Shown: positions 52,267 through 60,369 of the stretch, one piece after another
Position numbering within the stretch: the stretch's first letter is position 1
Layout: each line of letters begins with the position of its first letter
Source: Rhizobium sp. BK316
GTDB lineage: Bacteria; Pseudomonadota; Alphaproteobacteria; Rhizobiales; Rhizobiaceae
DNA length: 64,000 nt
Assembly: GCF_014193695.1 (NCBI RefSeq)
Contig: NZ_JACHZR010000001.1
Span: 533,309 to 597,308, forward strand
Direction of reading: 5' to 3'
Notes under the pieces: generated by a model
Databases searched by the model: none
Seen by the model: the letters and a program-made list of their open reading frames with translations, nothing else
What the model was told of the DNA's origin: nothing
Program-made: the position numbers and the translations under genes

Positions 52267-52308
52267 AGTAAAATACACGTCCGATCCGGTAGAATACGGT
52301 ATCTTACG
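52267..52308. promoter_or_regulatory. tandem GTA-rich elements (site C)
   Basis: Two related half-sites on the plus strand 22 bases (about two helical turns) apart: GTAAAATACACGTCC at 52267 and GTAGAATACGGTATC at 52289, followed by TTACG. The second is the counterpart of site B. They lie 56-97 bases upstream of the 155-residue protein gene (minus strand) and about 180 bases upstream of the TolB-like gene (plus strand). Tandem phasing on one DNA face suits a dimeric LuxR/FixJ-type regulator. Confidence 0.45.
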
Positions 52309-52483
52309 CCGGCATATGACCCGCGAAGACCTGCCAGGCCATCAGGTGATCCATTGCGCAAGCTTTGTTTTATTAGTGTTTTCTATTAAATGACATTGCC
52401 GTCATGGCGGCTCGGGACTATCGTCCAAGGCAGTATGCTGCAGGTTGTTATCAATCGGATTCTGGCGGATTCTGGGGGAGCCG

Positions 52484-54286
52484 ATGGCAAATGCAGGCGT
52501 TGACAGGGCCGGCGGCAGCACGCCTTCGCAGGAGGAGGTGCGGCAGCAGCTTGAGCGCATTCTTTCCAGCCCGGAGTTTCGTCTTCCCGAGCGGGCGAGA
52601 AGATTCTTCGAATTCGTCGTGACGGAAACACTTGAGGGCCGTCGCGAGTATCTGAAGGCCTTTACGATCGCGCAAGCCGTTTTCGGCAGGGATGCGAATT
52701 TCGATGCTCAACAGGATCCATGCGTCCGTATCGAAGCCGGGCGGCTGAGGAGGGAGCTGGAACACTATTACCTGACCGCCGGCGGCGCTGACCGGATCAT
52801 CATTACAATTCCGCTGGGCGGTTACACGCCGGTCTTCGACGTGAGGCAAGGCACTGAGCCCGCAGATATGTCGAAACTCAGGCATTCCGATCAGCCGATA
52901 TCAGGGGGAGGCGATGCGCGGCAGGCCAATATCATCGGAGATACGGTCGGCCGAGACAGGGCGAGCTGGCGCTTGTCACGCCCCCGATATTGGCTCCCTG
53001 CGGGGGGCGCAGTGATCCTCCTCGTCTCGGCGGCGATGCTTTTGCATGCAAGGTTGTTCGATATGGAAGCCGAGACAGCGACGGCGGCCGACAGCCGCCC
53101 CACTATCGTCGTCGAACGCTTCGCAAGTGCCTCTGAAGGAGGGCTCGCATCCGATATCTCCAGAGGCATTACCGACGACATCATCGAAAAACTCGTCCCC
53201 TTCAACGACATCGTCGTCGCCGTGGCCGTGCTGCCGCGCAATAGGGAAGGCCGGGCTTCGTCGGAGCCGCTCTACGCGCTCCAGGGAAGCGTCCGGCTGG
53301 AAGGCAATACTCTGCGCTCAACGGCAAGGCTCGTGCGACGGGCGGATGGAGTGGTCATCTGGGCAAACAATTACGATGCCGACACGAAAGTGCAGGGCAT
53401 CCTGAAAACGCAGGGGAGCCTTGCCGAAGATATCGCGACGGCGGTCGCACGGCCGTTCGGCGTTATGTTCGAAACGGACACCGCCAGCATTGCCGGAAGT
53501 GCCGACACTTTTTCCTGCATTCTGTCCTATTATAGCTATCGCAGCGAAATGACTGCGCAGGCGCATGAGATGGCAAAATCCTGTCTGCAACGGGCCGTTG
53601 AAAAGAAACCCGATGTTTCCAATACCGTCGCTCTTCTTTCGCTGATCCATCTCGACGAGTTCCGTTTTCTGTACCAGCTGCACACCAAGCCGACAGCCGC
53701 TACGCTCAGCGTTGCGAAAGAACTTGCCGAACGCGCAGTAAGGCTCGACCCGAAGAATGCGCGCGCGCTTCAAGCACTAATGCTCGCCAATTTTTTCAGC
53801 AATGACCCGACCGGAGCCCTGCATGCCGGCGAGGCCGCCTATGCCAGCAACCGGAACGACACCGAAGTGGCAGGTGAATACGGCTTGCGCCTCTCGATGT
53901 CGGGAAAATGGGGCAGGGGTTGCGAACTGGTTTCCGAGGCCGTCAGCCGGAATGCCGGACCACGCGGATATTACGAGGTTGGAATGGCGCTTTGTGCTTT
54001 CATGCGGGGCGACACGCAAGCCGCGGAACTGTGGTCCCGCATGTCGGACCTGAACTACAATCCGATGCATCGCCTCGTATTGCTCTCCATCCTCGGCACG
54101 CTGGGAAAACCGGCCGAGGCCAAGGAGCAGCTCGATTGGATCGAGCTCAGGTCACCGGCATTGATCCCGAACGTCAGACGGGAGGTCGCCAAGCGGCTGG
54201 CGCGGACCGAAGACCAGGAGCGCTTTCTTGCGGGACTCAAGGCTGCAGGCCTGCCGGTGTCGGATGATGAGGCGTCAAAGGACTAA
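52484..54286 (+). CDS. TolB-like/TPR membrane protein (adenylate cyclase-associated type)
   Basis: 600 aa, third member of the paralogous group in this window. N-terminal domain (ILSSPEFRLPERARRFFEFV, AFTIAQAVFGRDANFDAQQD, IITIPLGGYTPVFD), membrane segment (YWLPAGGAVILLVSAAMLLH, about residues 165-185), TolB-like domain (PTIVVERFASASEGGLASDI, YALQGSVRLEGNTLRSTARL) and TPR-like C-terminus (NTVALLSLIHLDEFRFLYQL, AELWSRMSDLNYNPMHRLVL). Closest to the 587-residue paralogue along its full length. The ATG at 52484 follows GGGGGAG. No catalytic domain visible. Confidence 0.85.
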   Translation: MANAGVDRAGGSTPSQEEVRQQLERILSSPEFRLPERARRFFEFVVTETLEGRREYLKAFTIAQAVFGRDANFDAQQDPCVRIEAGRLRRELEHYYLTAGGADRIIITIPLGGYTPVFDVRQGTEPADMSKLRHSDQPISGGGDARQANIIGDTVGRDRASWRLSRPRYWLPAGGAVILLVSAAMLLHARLFDMEAETATAADSRPTIVVERFASASEGGLASDISRGITDDIIEKLVPFNDIVVAVAVLPRNREGRASSEPLYALQGSVRLEGNTLRSTARLVRRADGVVIWANNYDADTKVQGILKTQGSLAEDIATAVARPFGVMFETDTASIAGSADTFSCILSYYSYRSEMTAQAHEMAKSCLQRAVEKKPDVSNTVALLSLIHLDEFRFLYQLHTKPTAATLSVAKELAERAVRLDPKNARALQALMLANFFSNDPTGALHAGEAAYASNRNDTEVAGEYGLRLSMSGKWGRGCELVSEAVSRNAGPRGYYEVGMALCAFMRGDTQAAELWSRMSDLNYNPMHRLVLLSILGTLGKPAEAKEQLDWIELRSPALIPNVRREVAKRLARTEDQERFLAGLKAAGLPVSDDEASKD

Positions 54287-54352
54287 AATGGCGATAGCCA
54301 TGCAAATGCGGATGGCGCCGAAGCTTTCTCAAGCGCCGTCGCCGCTCCTTGG

Positions 54353-55615
54353 CTACCGGCGTCTGTCGAGACATAGCAGCCAAGCGATCCCGAGAAGACC
54401 GGAGAGGGCACTGACCACCGCAGTGCCGGAATAGCTGGTGATGGCTGTGCCAGCGGCAAAGAGAAGAGCGCTCAGTCCGGCGCTGAGAAAGATGTTAACG
54501 GAAATCAGCGCGCTGCCGAGACCGGGCCGCTCGGCGATCAAGTCCTGCAGATAGGTGATTGGAATGGAGATCAGTGACGCCGCGCCGATGCCACTGATCA
54601 AGGTGAGGGCATAGACATGCCACGGCTCATGGGCAAAAGCCAGAAGCAGTAGGTAGACGGCATAGATCAATGCCCCGGCTGCAAGGGCCGCGAGTTGGCT
54701 GATGCGACGCAGCAGGCGCGACCAGACGATGATGAAGACTACCTCGAGGAGAGCGACGATCCCGACCAGAATACCGATATCAGCGACAGTACCGCGGGCG
54801 GCGCCGGTTACGACGAGGGGAAAAATGGCGTCGTTCACATGCAATGTGCTGCTGATCAGCGCGATCGCCGTGATCCTGCTGAAGATTTTGGGAGAAATCA
54901 CCTGGCCAAGTGCGGCGAGATAGGTGAGATGGTGGGCGGCAGCATGATCCGTGCCGCTCTGTCGGGGCAAAAAGAAGCCCACGAGTCCCACACAGACAAG
55001 GCAGGAAATAGCGGCGAAGAGATAGGCTGGCAACATGGTCGAAGAGGAGGAGAGCAGAACCCCCGTGAGCCCGGGAACCAGGACCCAGGAAAGCGAGATC
55101 ATCGCCCGCACGCCGGAATTGACGGTCGCCACGTCAGCCGGCGCCATTCCATGGGCCGCGGCCCGGACATTGGCAAAGAGCAACGAGTTCAGGCAACCAT
55201 AGACTGGCAGCAGCAGAAGCGCGCTGAGGACAAATATGTCCTGCGTCGGGAAGAAGAAGACTGCGCCATAACCGACAACGCCGAAGGTCGCCGCAACAAG
55301 CATCATCGAACGATATTCACCGAGCCGGTCGGCAAGATTGCCGAGCAGAATGCTGACGATTGCGTTGACCGCCGCTGCGGCGAAGATCAGCGCAGCATAG
55401 AGTTCATTCGACAGGCCGAGCTCGCGGATGCCGACCACAGACCGATAGGGGGCCGTCGTCGCTCCGGCAAATCCGAAGGTGAAGATGGCGACCATGCTCA
55501 CCCGGATTGCAGGATTACGGAAAACGTTGGGAATCAAGCGGTTCATTATCGTCGTCAGCTGGCTTTGAGGCGTCTGGTGCGGATCGGGAAACCGCGATCG
55601 CACTAGGATCGTCAT
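54353..55615 (-). CDS. MFS transporter (sugar-efflux SetA/SotA-like)
   Basis: 420 aa with 12 predicted membrane helices. The loop 2-3 motif LLGNLADRLGEYRSMML (G-x-x-x-D-R-x-G) is the MFS signature. FTFGFAGATTAPYRSVVGIR at helix 1 and the loop between helices 6 and 7 resemble sugar-efflux transporters of the SetA group. It would export or import a sugar or drug. The start is uncertain: an ATG at 55615 or an internal ATG at about 55540; no clear ribosome site. It lies beside a hexosaminidase gene, so an amino-sugar related substrate is possible. Confidence 0.85.
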   Translation of the reverse strand: MTILVRSRFPDPHQTPQSQLTTIMNRLIPNVFRNPAIRVSMVAIFTFGFAGATTAPYRSVVGIRELGLSNELYAALIFAAAAVNAIVSILLGNLADRLGEYRSMMLVAATFGVVGYGAVFFFPTQDIFVLSALLLLPVYGCLNSLLFANVRAAAHGMAPADVATVNSGVRAMISLSWVLVPGLTGVLLSSSSTMLPAYLFAAISCLVCVGLVGFFLPRQSGTDHAAAHHLTYLAALGQVISPKIFSRITAIALISSTLHVNDAIFPLVVTGAARGTVADIGILVGIVALLEVVFIIVWSRLLRRISQLAALAAGALIYAVYLLLLAFAHEPWHVYALTLISGIGAASLISIPITYLQDLIAERPGLGSALISVNIFLSAGLSALLFAAGTAITSYSGTAVVSALSGLLGIAWLLCLDRRR

Positions 55616-55723
55616 GATCAATTTCGGTCGCGCCTGAGGGCGGGAAGGCGCGCATGCGGCGTGTAGCCGAAATCCTCATTCAAGGGAAAGACAAAGCGGC
55701 CGGCCTGACGCTCAGTTGACAGC

Positions 55724-57640
55724 TCAAAGCTTCGGGCTGAGCGCCACGATCGCCGCGAAACGGTCCCAATCCTTCGACGCTTTTGGGGTCCAGGCAGCCT
55801 CTGCGATTGCCGGAAGACGCGGGAAGACGAGGCGATTGAAATAGCCGCGCGACAGGAAGTGCTCCGACCAGATGCAGGCCTGGACGCCTTTCAGCTTGTG
55901 CTTCAATTCCTCCGGGAATTCGCCGGCGGCTTCATAGGCATAGGTGTGGGCCGGCGGTACCGTACCGGCCCAGCTCGCGCCCGGTTCCTGGAAGGCTTCG
56001 GCTTGGACCATGTCGAGATAATAGGCCTGGCCCGGCGTCATGACGACGTCATAACCCTGTTCGGCAAGCTCGATGCCGACCTGCGGATTTTCCCAGGCCA
56101 TCAGGAGGCTGTCCTTCGCCGCGACTCCGCCGCCATGGGCGACCTCGTTCCAGCCGGCGAGCTTGCGGCCGCGCTTGTCGAGCATCGTCTTGACCTGCTT
56201 CAGGAGGTAGGATTGCAGCCCGAACGTGCCGGAAATGCCTTGTTCGGCCATCAGCTTCCTGGCAAGCGGCGAGGCGAGCCAGGAGCCGTTCGCCACTTCG
56301 TCGCCGCCGATATGGATGTAAGGCGAGGGGAATAGCTCGACCATTTCGTCGAAGACCTTTTCCAGGAATTCGTAGGTCAGCGGCACGGCAGGATTCAGCG
56401 CGTTGTTTGGATAGCCCTGAACCGAATGGTAGCTTTCCGGTGCCTCCTGTCCATCGGTCAGTTCGGGCAGAGCAACCAGCGTTGCCGCATTGTGGCCAGG
56501 GATATCGATCTCCGGAACTACCTCGACATAAAGGGAACTCGCATGCGCAACGATGTCTCTGACATCCTCCTGCGAGTAGAAGCCACCGACGGGCTCCGCG
56601 CCATTGCCGAGCTGCGGCAGCAGCGGCTCGTCCGGACCTCGCAACACGCCCGTTGTCGTCAGCTGCGGATAGGCCTTGATCTCCAGGCGCCAGGCCTCGT
56701 CATCGGTCAGATGCCAGTGGAAGATGTTGAGCTTGAACCAGGCAAGGATGTCGATCAGCCGCTTGATGTCGCTGACCGGATAAAACTGCCTGGAAACGTC
56801 GAGATGGCAGCCGCGCCAGCTATAGCGGGGGTGATCGGAAATCGTTCCCGAAACCGGGAAGCGGAATTTGCCCTGGCTGACGCGCGCACCGTTCAGCATT
56901 TGCGCGAGCGAGGTCAATCCGTACTGGCGCCCTGCGGCGCCGGAATAGGAAAGTACCACGCGATCGGCCGCGAACGTCAGCCGGTAGGCTTCAGCGTCGA
57001 GCGAGGTATCCTTGCTGAAGGTGAGCGCGCGACCTTGCGGCGAGCCGGCCAGATTGAAAACCGAATGATCGCTTTCGAAAAGGCGGCGCGTCAGGGAAAT
57101 GCATGTTGATATCGCCGACAATTCCTCTGCGCTGGCGCCCTCCGGATAGAGGATGACCGGAAAACTATCATCCGGCTTCGCATCGATTTCGGCCGGCCAC
57201 GGCTGCAGTGCAAAGGGCAGATCGAGCCGGCCCTCGGGCAAAAGCGCGGGCGGAGGCTCGCTCACGCGGCCTTCGAGAAGCAGATCGGAAACGGCGACCG
57301 GCATATGCTCTCCGGAAGACAGCGTCAGATAGGCGGACTTGGCGCCGTCAGTGCAATGCCGCGCAGGGCGGTGCAAGCCAGCGACCGTAAAGGTCCAGCT
57401 TTCACCGGCTGCGAGGGCCAGTCCTGCCGGCGGTTCGAATTCATGAAAATTGGCATTGCGTCTGAGAAAGGTGGCATTACCGCATGCGGCCGCATCGATG
57501 ACCCGCGTGAGTGAGGTGTAGACAAGCTTGAAACCGGAGAGCGCCTCACTGGAAAGATTGAAAAGCGTAAAGGCAAAAGCGCCATTCGGCCCGCCATGAG
57601 GGTTCCAGCTGCTTTCCAGGCGGTAGTCGGCTGGTTTCAT
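55724..57640 (-). CDS. beta-N-acetylhexosaminidase (GH20)
   Basis: 638 aa. An N-terminal carbohydrate-binding-like region (about residues 1-130) and a GH20b-like domain lead into the (beta/alpha)8 catalytic domain: RYSWRGCHLDVSRQFYPVSD, FKLNIFHWHLTDDEAWRLEI, YVEVVPEIDIPGHNAATLVA, and the catalytic Asp-Glu in YIHIGGDEVANGSW. It removes terminal GlcNAc/GalNAc from chitobiose or glycans by substrate-assisted catalysis. No signal peptide is evident, so it acts in the cytoplasm on imported oligosaccharides. After its TGA another frame stays open for about 30 codons (to about 55623), reading FELSTERQAGRFVFPLNE; this might be a displaced C-terminus but is unproven. Confidence 0.93.
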   Translation of the reverse strand: MKPADYRLESSWNPHGGPNGAFAFTLFNLSSEALSGFKLVYTSLTRVIDAAACGNATFLRRNANFHEFEPPAGLALAAGESWTFTVAGLHRPARHCTDGAKSAYLTLSSGEHMPVAVSDLLLEGRVSEPPPALLPEGRLDLPFALQPWPAEIDAKPDDSFPVILYPEGASAEELSAISTCISLTRRLFESDHSVFNLAGSPQGRALTFSKDTSLDAEAYRLTFAADRVVLSYSGAAGRQYGLTSLAQMLNGARVSQGKFRFPVSGTISDHPRYSWRGCHLDVSRQFYPVSDIKRLIDILAWFKLNIFHWHLTDDEAWRLEIKAYPQLTTTGVLRGPDEPLLPQLGNGAEPVGGFYSQEDVRDIVAHASSLYVEVVPEIDIPGHNAATLVALPELTDGQEAPESYHSVQGYPNNALNPAVPLTYEFLEKVFDEMVELFPSPYIHIGGDEVANGSWLASPLARKLMAEQGISGTFGLQSYLLKQVKTMLDKRGRKLAGWNEVAHGGGVAAKDSLLMAWENPQVGIELAEQGYDVVMTPGQAYYLDMVQAEAFQEPGASWAGTVPPAHTYAYEAAGEFPEELKHKLKGVQACIWSEHFLSRGYFNRLVFPRLPAIAEAAWTPKASKDWDRFAAIVALSPKL

Positions 57641-57671
57641 ATCTCGTTCCTCTCGTTATGTTCTATGAATC

Positions 57672-58448
57672 TCAGTAGTGCTCGGACTGGGAAAAAGTCC
57701 GGGCAAGCTCGGCCTGTCCGGCTGTCAGGCCGCAGTCGACGGGCAGGCAGACGCCGGTGATCGCCGCAGCCTGCGGCCCGGCCAGAAAGGCGACGGCATT
57801 GGCGACGTCCTTCGGATCGACGACGCGCTGCAGCGGATACCAGCGACGGGCATCCTCGAAGACATTGGGATTGGCGGCCGCCCGGACTTCCCAGGCCTGT
57901 GTCTTCACCGTTCCGGGGGCAACGGCATTCGCGCGGATGCCGAATTTTCCGTATTCGACGGCGACCAGCCGGGTGAAATGCAGAAGGCCGGCCTTGGCGG
58001 CGCTATAGGCCGGATGGCCGAACACGTTCATGCCGTTGACCGAGGCAATGTTGACCATGGAGCCCCGCGACGCCTTCAGCTGGTCTTCGACGGCCCGAAA
58101 GCAGAGAAAGGCCGCTTCGAGGTTGAGTGCATTGTCGGCACGCCAGATCTCCGGCGTCGTATCATGCAGGCTGACGGCCCGGGCTGCACCTGCATTGTTG
58201 ACGAGAGTGCGCAGGCTGCCGAGCTGGGCAGCGCGCCTGGCAAGAGCCGCAACGCTCGTCTCGCTGGTCACGTCGCATTCGATGGGGACGAAGCGGTCGG
58301 ATGGTCCAAGCCTGCCAGCAACGGCTGCCGCAGCGACGAGATCGATATCCGCAAGCAGAATGACGTCATGATCGGCTGCGAGTCGATCGGCGATCGCCGC
58401 GCCGATATCGCCTGCGGCTCCCGTGACGATGGCCACTGATTGCGTCAT
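57672..58448 (-). CDS. SDR-family oxidoreductase
   Basis: 258 aa classical short-chain dehydrogenase: cofactor motif VTGAAGDIGAAIADRL, NNAGAA, catalytic Ser in NIASVNGMN and Tyr-X3-Lys in YSAAKAGLLHF. The Asp at ILLADIDL after beta-2 favours NAD(H). The ATG at 58448 follows GAGGGAG; a longer frame to 58499 is rejected. It lies between the hexosaminidase and the RpiR-type regulator, 31 bases from the former, so it probably oxidises a sugar or polyol from the same pathway. Substrate unknown. Confidence 0.93.
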   Translation of the reverse strand: MTQSVAIVTGAAGDIGAAIADRLAADHDVILLADIDLVAAAAVAGRLGPSDRFVPIECDVTSETSVAALARRAAQLGSLRTLVNNAGAARAVSLHDTTPEIWRADNALNLEAAFLCFRAVEDQLKASRGSMVNIASVNGMNVFGHPAYSAAKAGLLHFTRLVAVEYGKFGIRANAVAPGTVKTQAWEVRAAANPNVFEDARRWYPLQRVVDPKDVANAVAFLAGPQAAAITGVCLPVDCGLTAGQAELARTFSQSEHY

Positions 58449-58467
58449 TGTCGCTCCCTCTTGTTGA

Positions 58468-59331
58468 TCAGTCTCCAAGCAGCTGCTTGTCGTCGCCATC
58501 GCGGTGTGTAACCAGCTGCTGCTTGATGCGTCTCAGCGTCGTCGTCGCCTTCGCTTGGATGGCATAGGCGACGAGGCTCGCCAGGATATCGACGGTTGCG
58601 ATATAGGCGATACGCGTCGATGTCGGACGGAAGATGTTCGTTCCTTCCGGAAGATCGATCGGCACGACGATCCCGGCGGCCCTTGCGACCGGGCTGTCGG
58701 TCTGCGTCAGCGCAATGGTCCTGACCTTGGCCTCGCGGGCCAGCACAAAAGCCCGCACCAGTTCTGCGTTGCGCCCGGAAAAGGACGAACCGATGATCAC
58801 ATCGCCAGCCTTCGCTGCCGCCGCCATCATCAGCTGCATGCTGTGGTCGGAACTGGAGGTGATCCTGAGACCAAGGCGAAAGAGCCGATTCTGCAGCTCA
58901 TCGGCGATCATCGAGGAATTGCCACCCGATCCGAAGGCATAGATCATCTCCGCCTTGGCGATCTGCGCAACAGCGGCCTCGATCGCGGTTAGGTCCAGCG
59001 AGCGATGCAAGAGGAAAAGGGCGTTCTGCGCCTTGGTGATGATATCCTGAGCGACATCGGCCGGATCGCTGCTCTTTGATTCCGGCTTCAGGTAACGCAC
59101 GCCGACATGGGCGGTGCGGGCAAGCTGCACCTTGAAATCGGAAAAACTGTCGCAGCCGAGGCGGCGGCAGAAACGTGTAACCGTTGGCGGCGAGACTTCT
59201 GCGCGTTCGGCAAGCTCGATGATCGAGGCATTCACCGCGAATTCGAAATCATTGACAATGATGTCGGCGATGCGGCTCTCGGAGGCGGAAAGCCGGCTTC
59301 TGTCTTCCTGCAATGTGGAAAAGATATCCAA
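58468..59331 (-). CDS. MurR/RpiR-family transcriptional regulator
   Basis: 287 aa. N-terminal HTH_6 domain (SASESRIADIIVNDFEFAVN, ELAERAEVSPPTVTRFCRRL) and a C-terminal SIS sugar-phosphate-binding domain (MIYAFGSGGNSSMIADELQN, DVIIGSSFSGRNAELVRAFV, SPVARAAGIVVPI). It starts at TTG (59331) with GGGAGG 7 bases upstream. Such regulators repress sugar or amino-sugar catabolic genes until a sugar phosphate binds the SIS domain. Its position suggests control of the hexosaminidase-SDR operon and perhaps the divergent MlrC operon. Confidence 0.94.
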   Translation of the reverse strand: MDIFSTLQEDRSRLSASESRIADIIVNDFEFAVNASIIELAERAEVSPPTVTRFCRRLGCDSFSDFKVQLARTAHVGVRYLKPESKSSDPADVAQDIITKAQNALFLLHRSLDLTAIEAAVAQIAKAEMIYAFGSGGNSSMIADELQNRLFRLGLRITSSSDHSMQLMMAAAAKAGDVIIGSSFSGRNAELVRAFVLAREAKVRTIALTQTDSPVARAAGIVVPIDLPEGTNIFRPTSTRIAYIATVDILASLVAYAIQAKATTTLRRIKQQLVTHRDGDDKQLLGD

Positions 59332-59356
59332 GCCGATCCTCCCGCCGATCCGTCAG

Positions 59357-59743
59357 TCAACTTTTCTTCTTATAGGCAACGCAGTCGATCTCGATCTTGC
59401 AATCCACCATCATCGACGATTGGACGCAGGCGCGGGCCGGCGGATGCGCGCCGAAATAATCCTGATAGATCTTGTTGAATGTCCAGAAATCGCGGGGATC
59501 GTCCAGCCAGACGCCGACGCGCACCACGTCCTCGACGCCGTATCCGGCTTCATCGAGAATAGCGAGCACATTGGCGATCGTCTTGTGCGTCTGGGCAACG
59601 ATATTGCCGTCGATGATCTCGCCGTTTTCCATCGCCACCTGCCCGGAGACATAGAGCCAGCCATCGGCCTCGACCGCGCGCGCAAAAGGCAACGGCTTGC
59701 CGCCGGCGCCGGTCTGAACAGTGCCATATCGCTTGATGGACAT
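59357..59743 (-). CDS. RidA/YjgF-family protein
   Basis: 128 aa. The family pattern is complete: GGKPLPFARAVEADGWLYVS, GQVAMENGEIIDGNIVAQTH, KTIANVLAILDEAGYGVEDV and the C-terminal PPARACVQ with the Arg that binds the imine carboxylate. RidA proteins hydrolyse reactive enamine/imine intermediates made by PLP enzymes; a PLP enzyme is encoded 2 kb away. The ATG at 59743 follows AGGGA; the longer frame to 59791 is rejected. It lies 25 bases upstream of the RpiR-type gene on the same strand. Confidence 0.94.
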   Translation of the reverse strand: MSIKRYGTVQTGAGGKPLPFARAVEADGWLYVSGQVAMENGEIIDGNIVAQTHKTIANVLAILDEAGYGVEDVVRVGVWLDDPRDFWTFNKIYQDYFGAHPPARACVQSSMMVDCKIEIDCVAYKKKS

Positions 59744-59854
59744 GCTAGGATCCCTGCAAATTATTTTCTTGATAAGTTGACAAGGGACCATAGAAAGCAG
59801 ATTTTGACCAGTGAAAAACGCTATTTATGAAAAGAATTTAAATCGGGAGCGAAG

Positions 59855-60340
59855 ATGCGTGATCCTTTCAAAAATCCTTTTCCGCCCTCCGATACGGCTC
59901 GGCACGCCATTTGGGAGATGCTTGTGCCCCGCGACATCGATGCCTTTCTGGCCGCCGACTGGTCGATGGTCGAAGATGATTTCGTCGAGGAAGGCTTCAT
60001 CGGCATTGATGGTCGCAAAGAGGTTAGCCCCGACAAGTGGCGCCTGGCATTCCCCACGCTCGGCGCCTATCGCGATGAGTGGCTGAGGCAGGCAAAGGAT
60101 TTCGCGACACAGAGCTTTGCCGAGGACGCTCGCACGGCGATCTTCACCACCACGACGCTCGAAGACATCGAGATCGAGGACGACATGGCGCTTGTCCGCA
60201 AGAAGTTCGACGGAGGCCTGACGAAGCGCGATGGCACCCGCGATATCATGCAGTGGCAGACGCTCTATTATTGCAGGCTCCACGAAGGACGGTGGAAGAT
60301 CTGCGGATTTACCGGCTACCTGCCGAACCCAATGGGTTGA
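59855..60340 (+). CDS. NTF2-like/SnoaL-fold protein
   Basis: 161 aa. An N-terminal helical pair (DTARHAIWEMLVPRDIDAFL, AADWSMVEDDFVEEGFIGID) and a curved sheet (ARTAIFTTTTLEDIEIEDDM, QWQTLYYCRLHEGRWKICGF) give the cone fold of NTF2-like proteins, which include isomerases, dehydratases and ligand-binding proteins. GGGAGCG precedes the ATG. It is divergent from RidA and 29 bases upstream of the MlrC-like gene, so it is first in a three-gene operon. The enzyme activity, if any, is unknown. Confidence 0.82.
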   Translation: MRDPFKNPFPPSDTARHAIWEMLVPRDIDAFLAADWSMVEDDFVEEGFIGIDGRKEVSPDKWRLAFPTLGAYRDEWLRQAKDFATQSFAEDARTAIFTTTTLEDIEIEDDMALVRKKFDGGLTKRDGTRDIMQWQTLYYCRLHEGRWKICGFTGYLPNPMG

Positions 60341-60369
60341 GGCGGGGCCGCAAAACAAGGCCAAATCAC

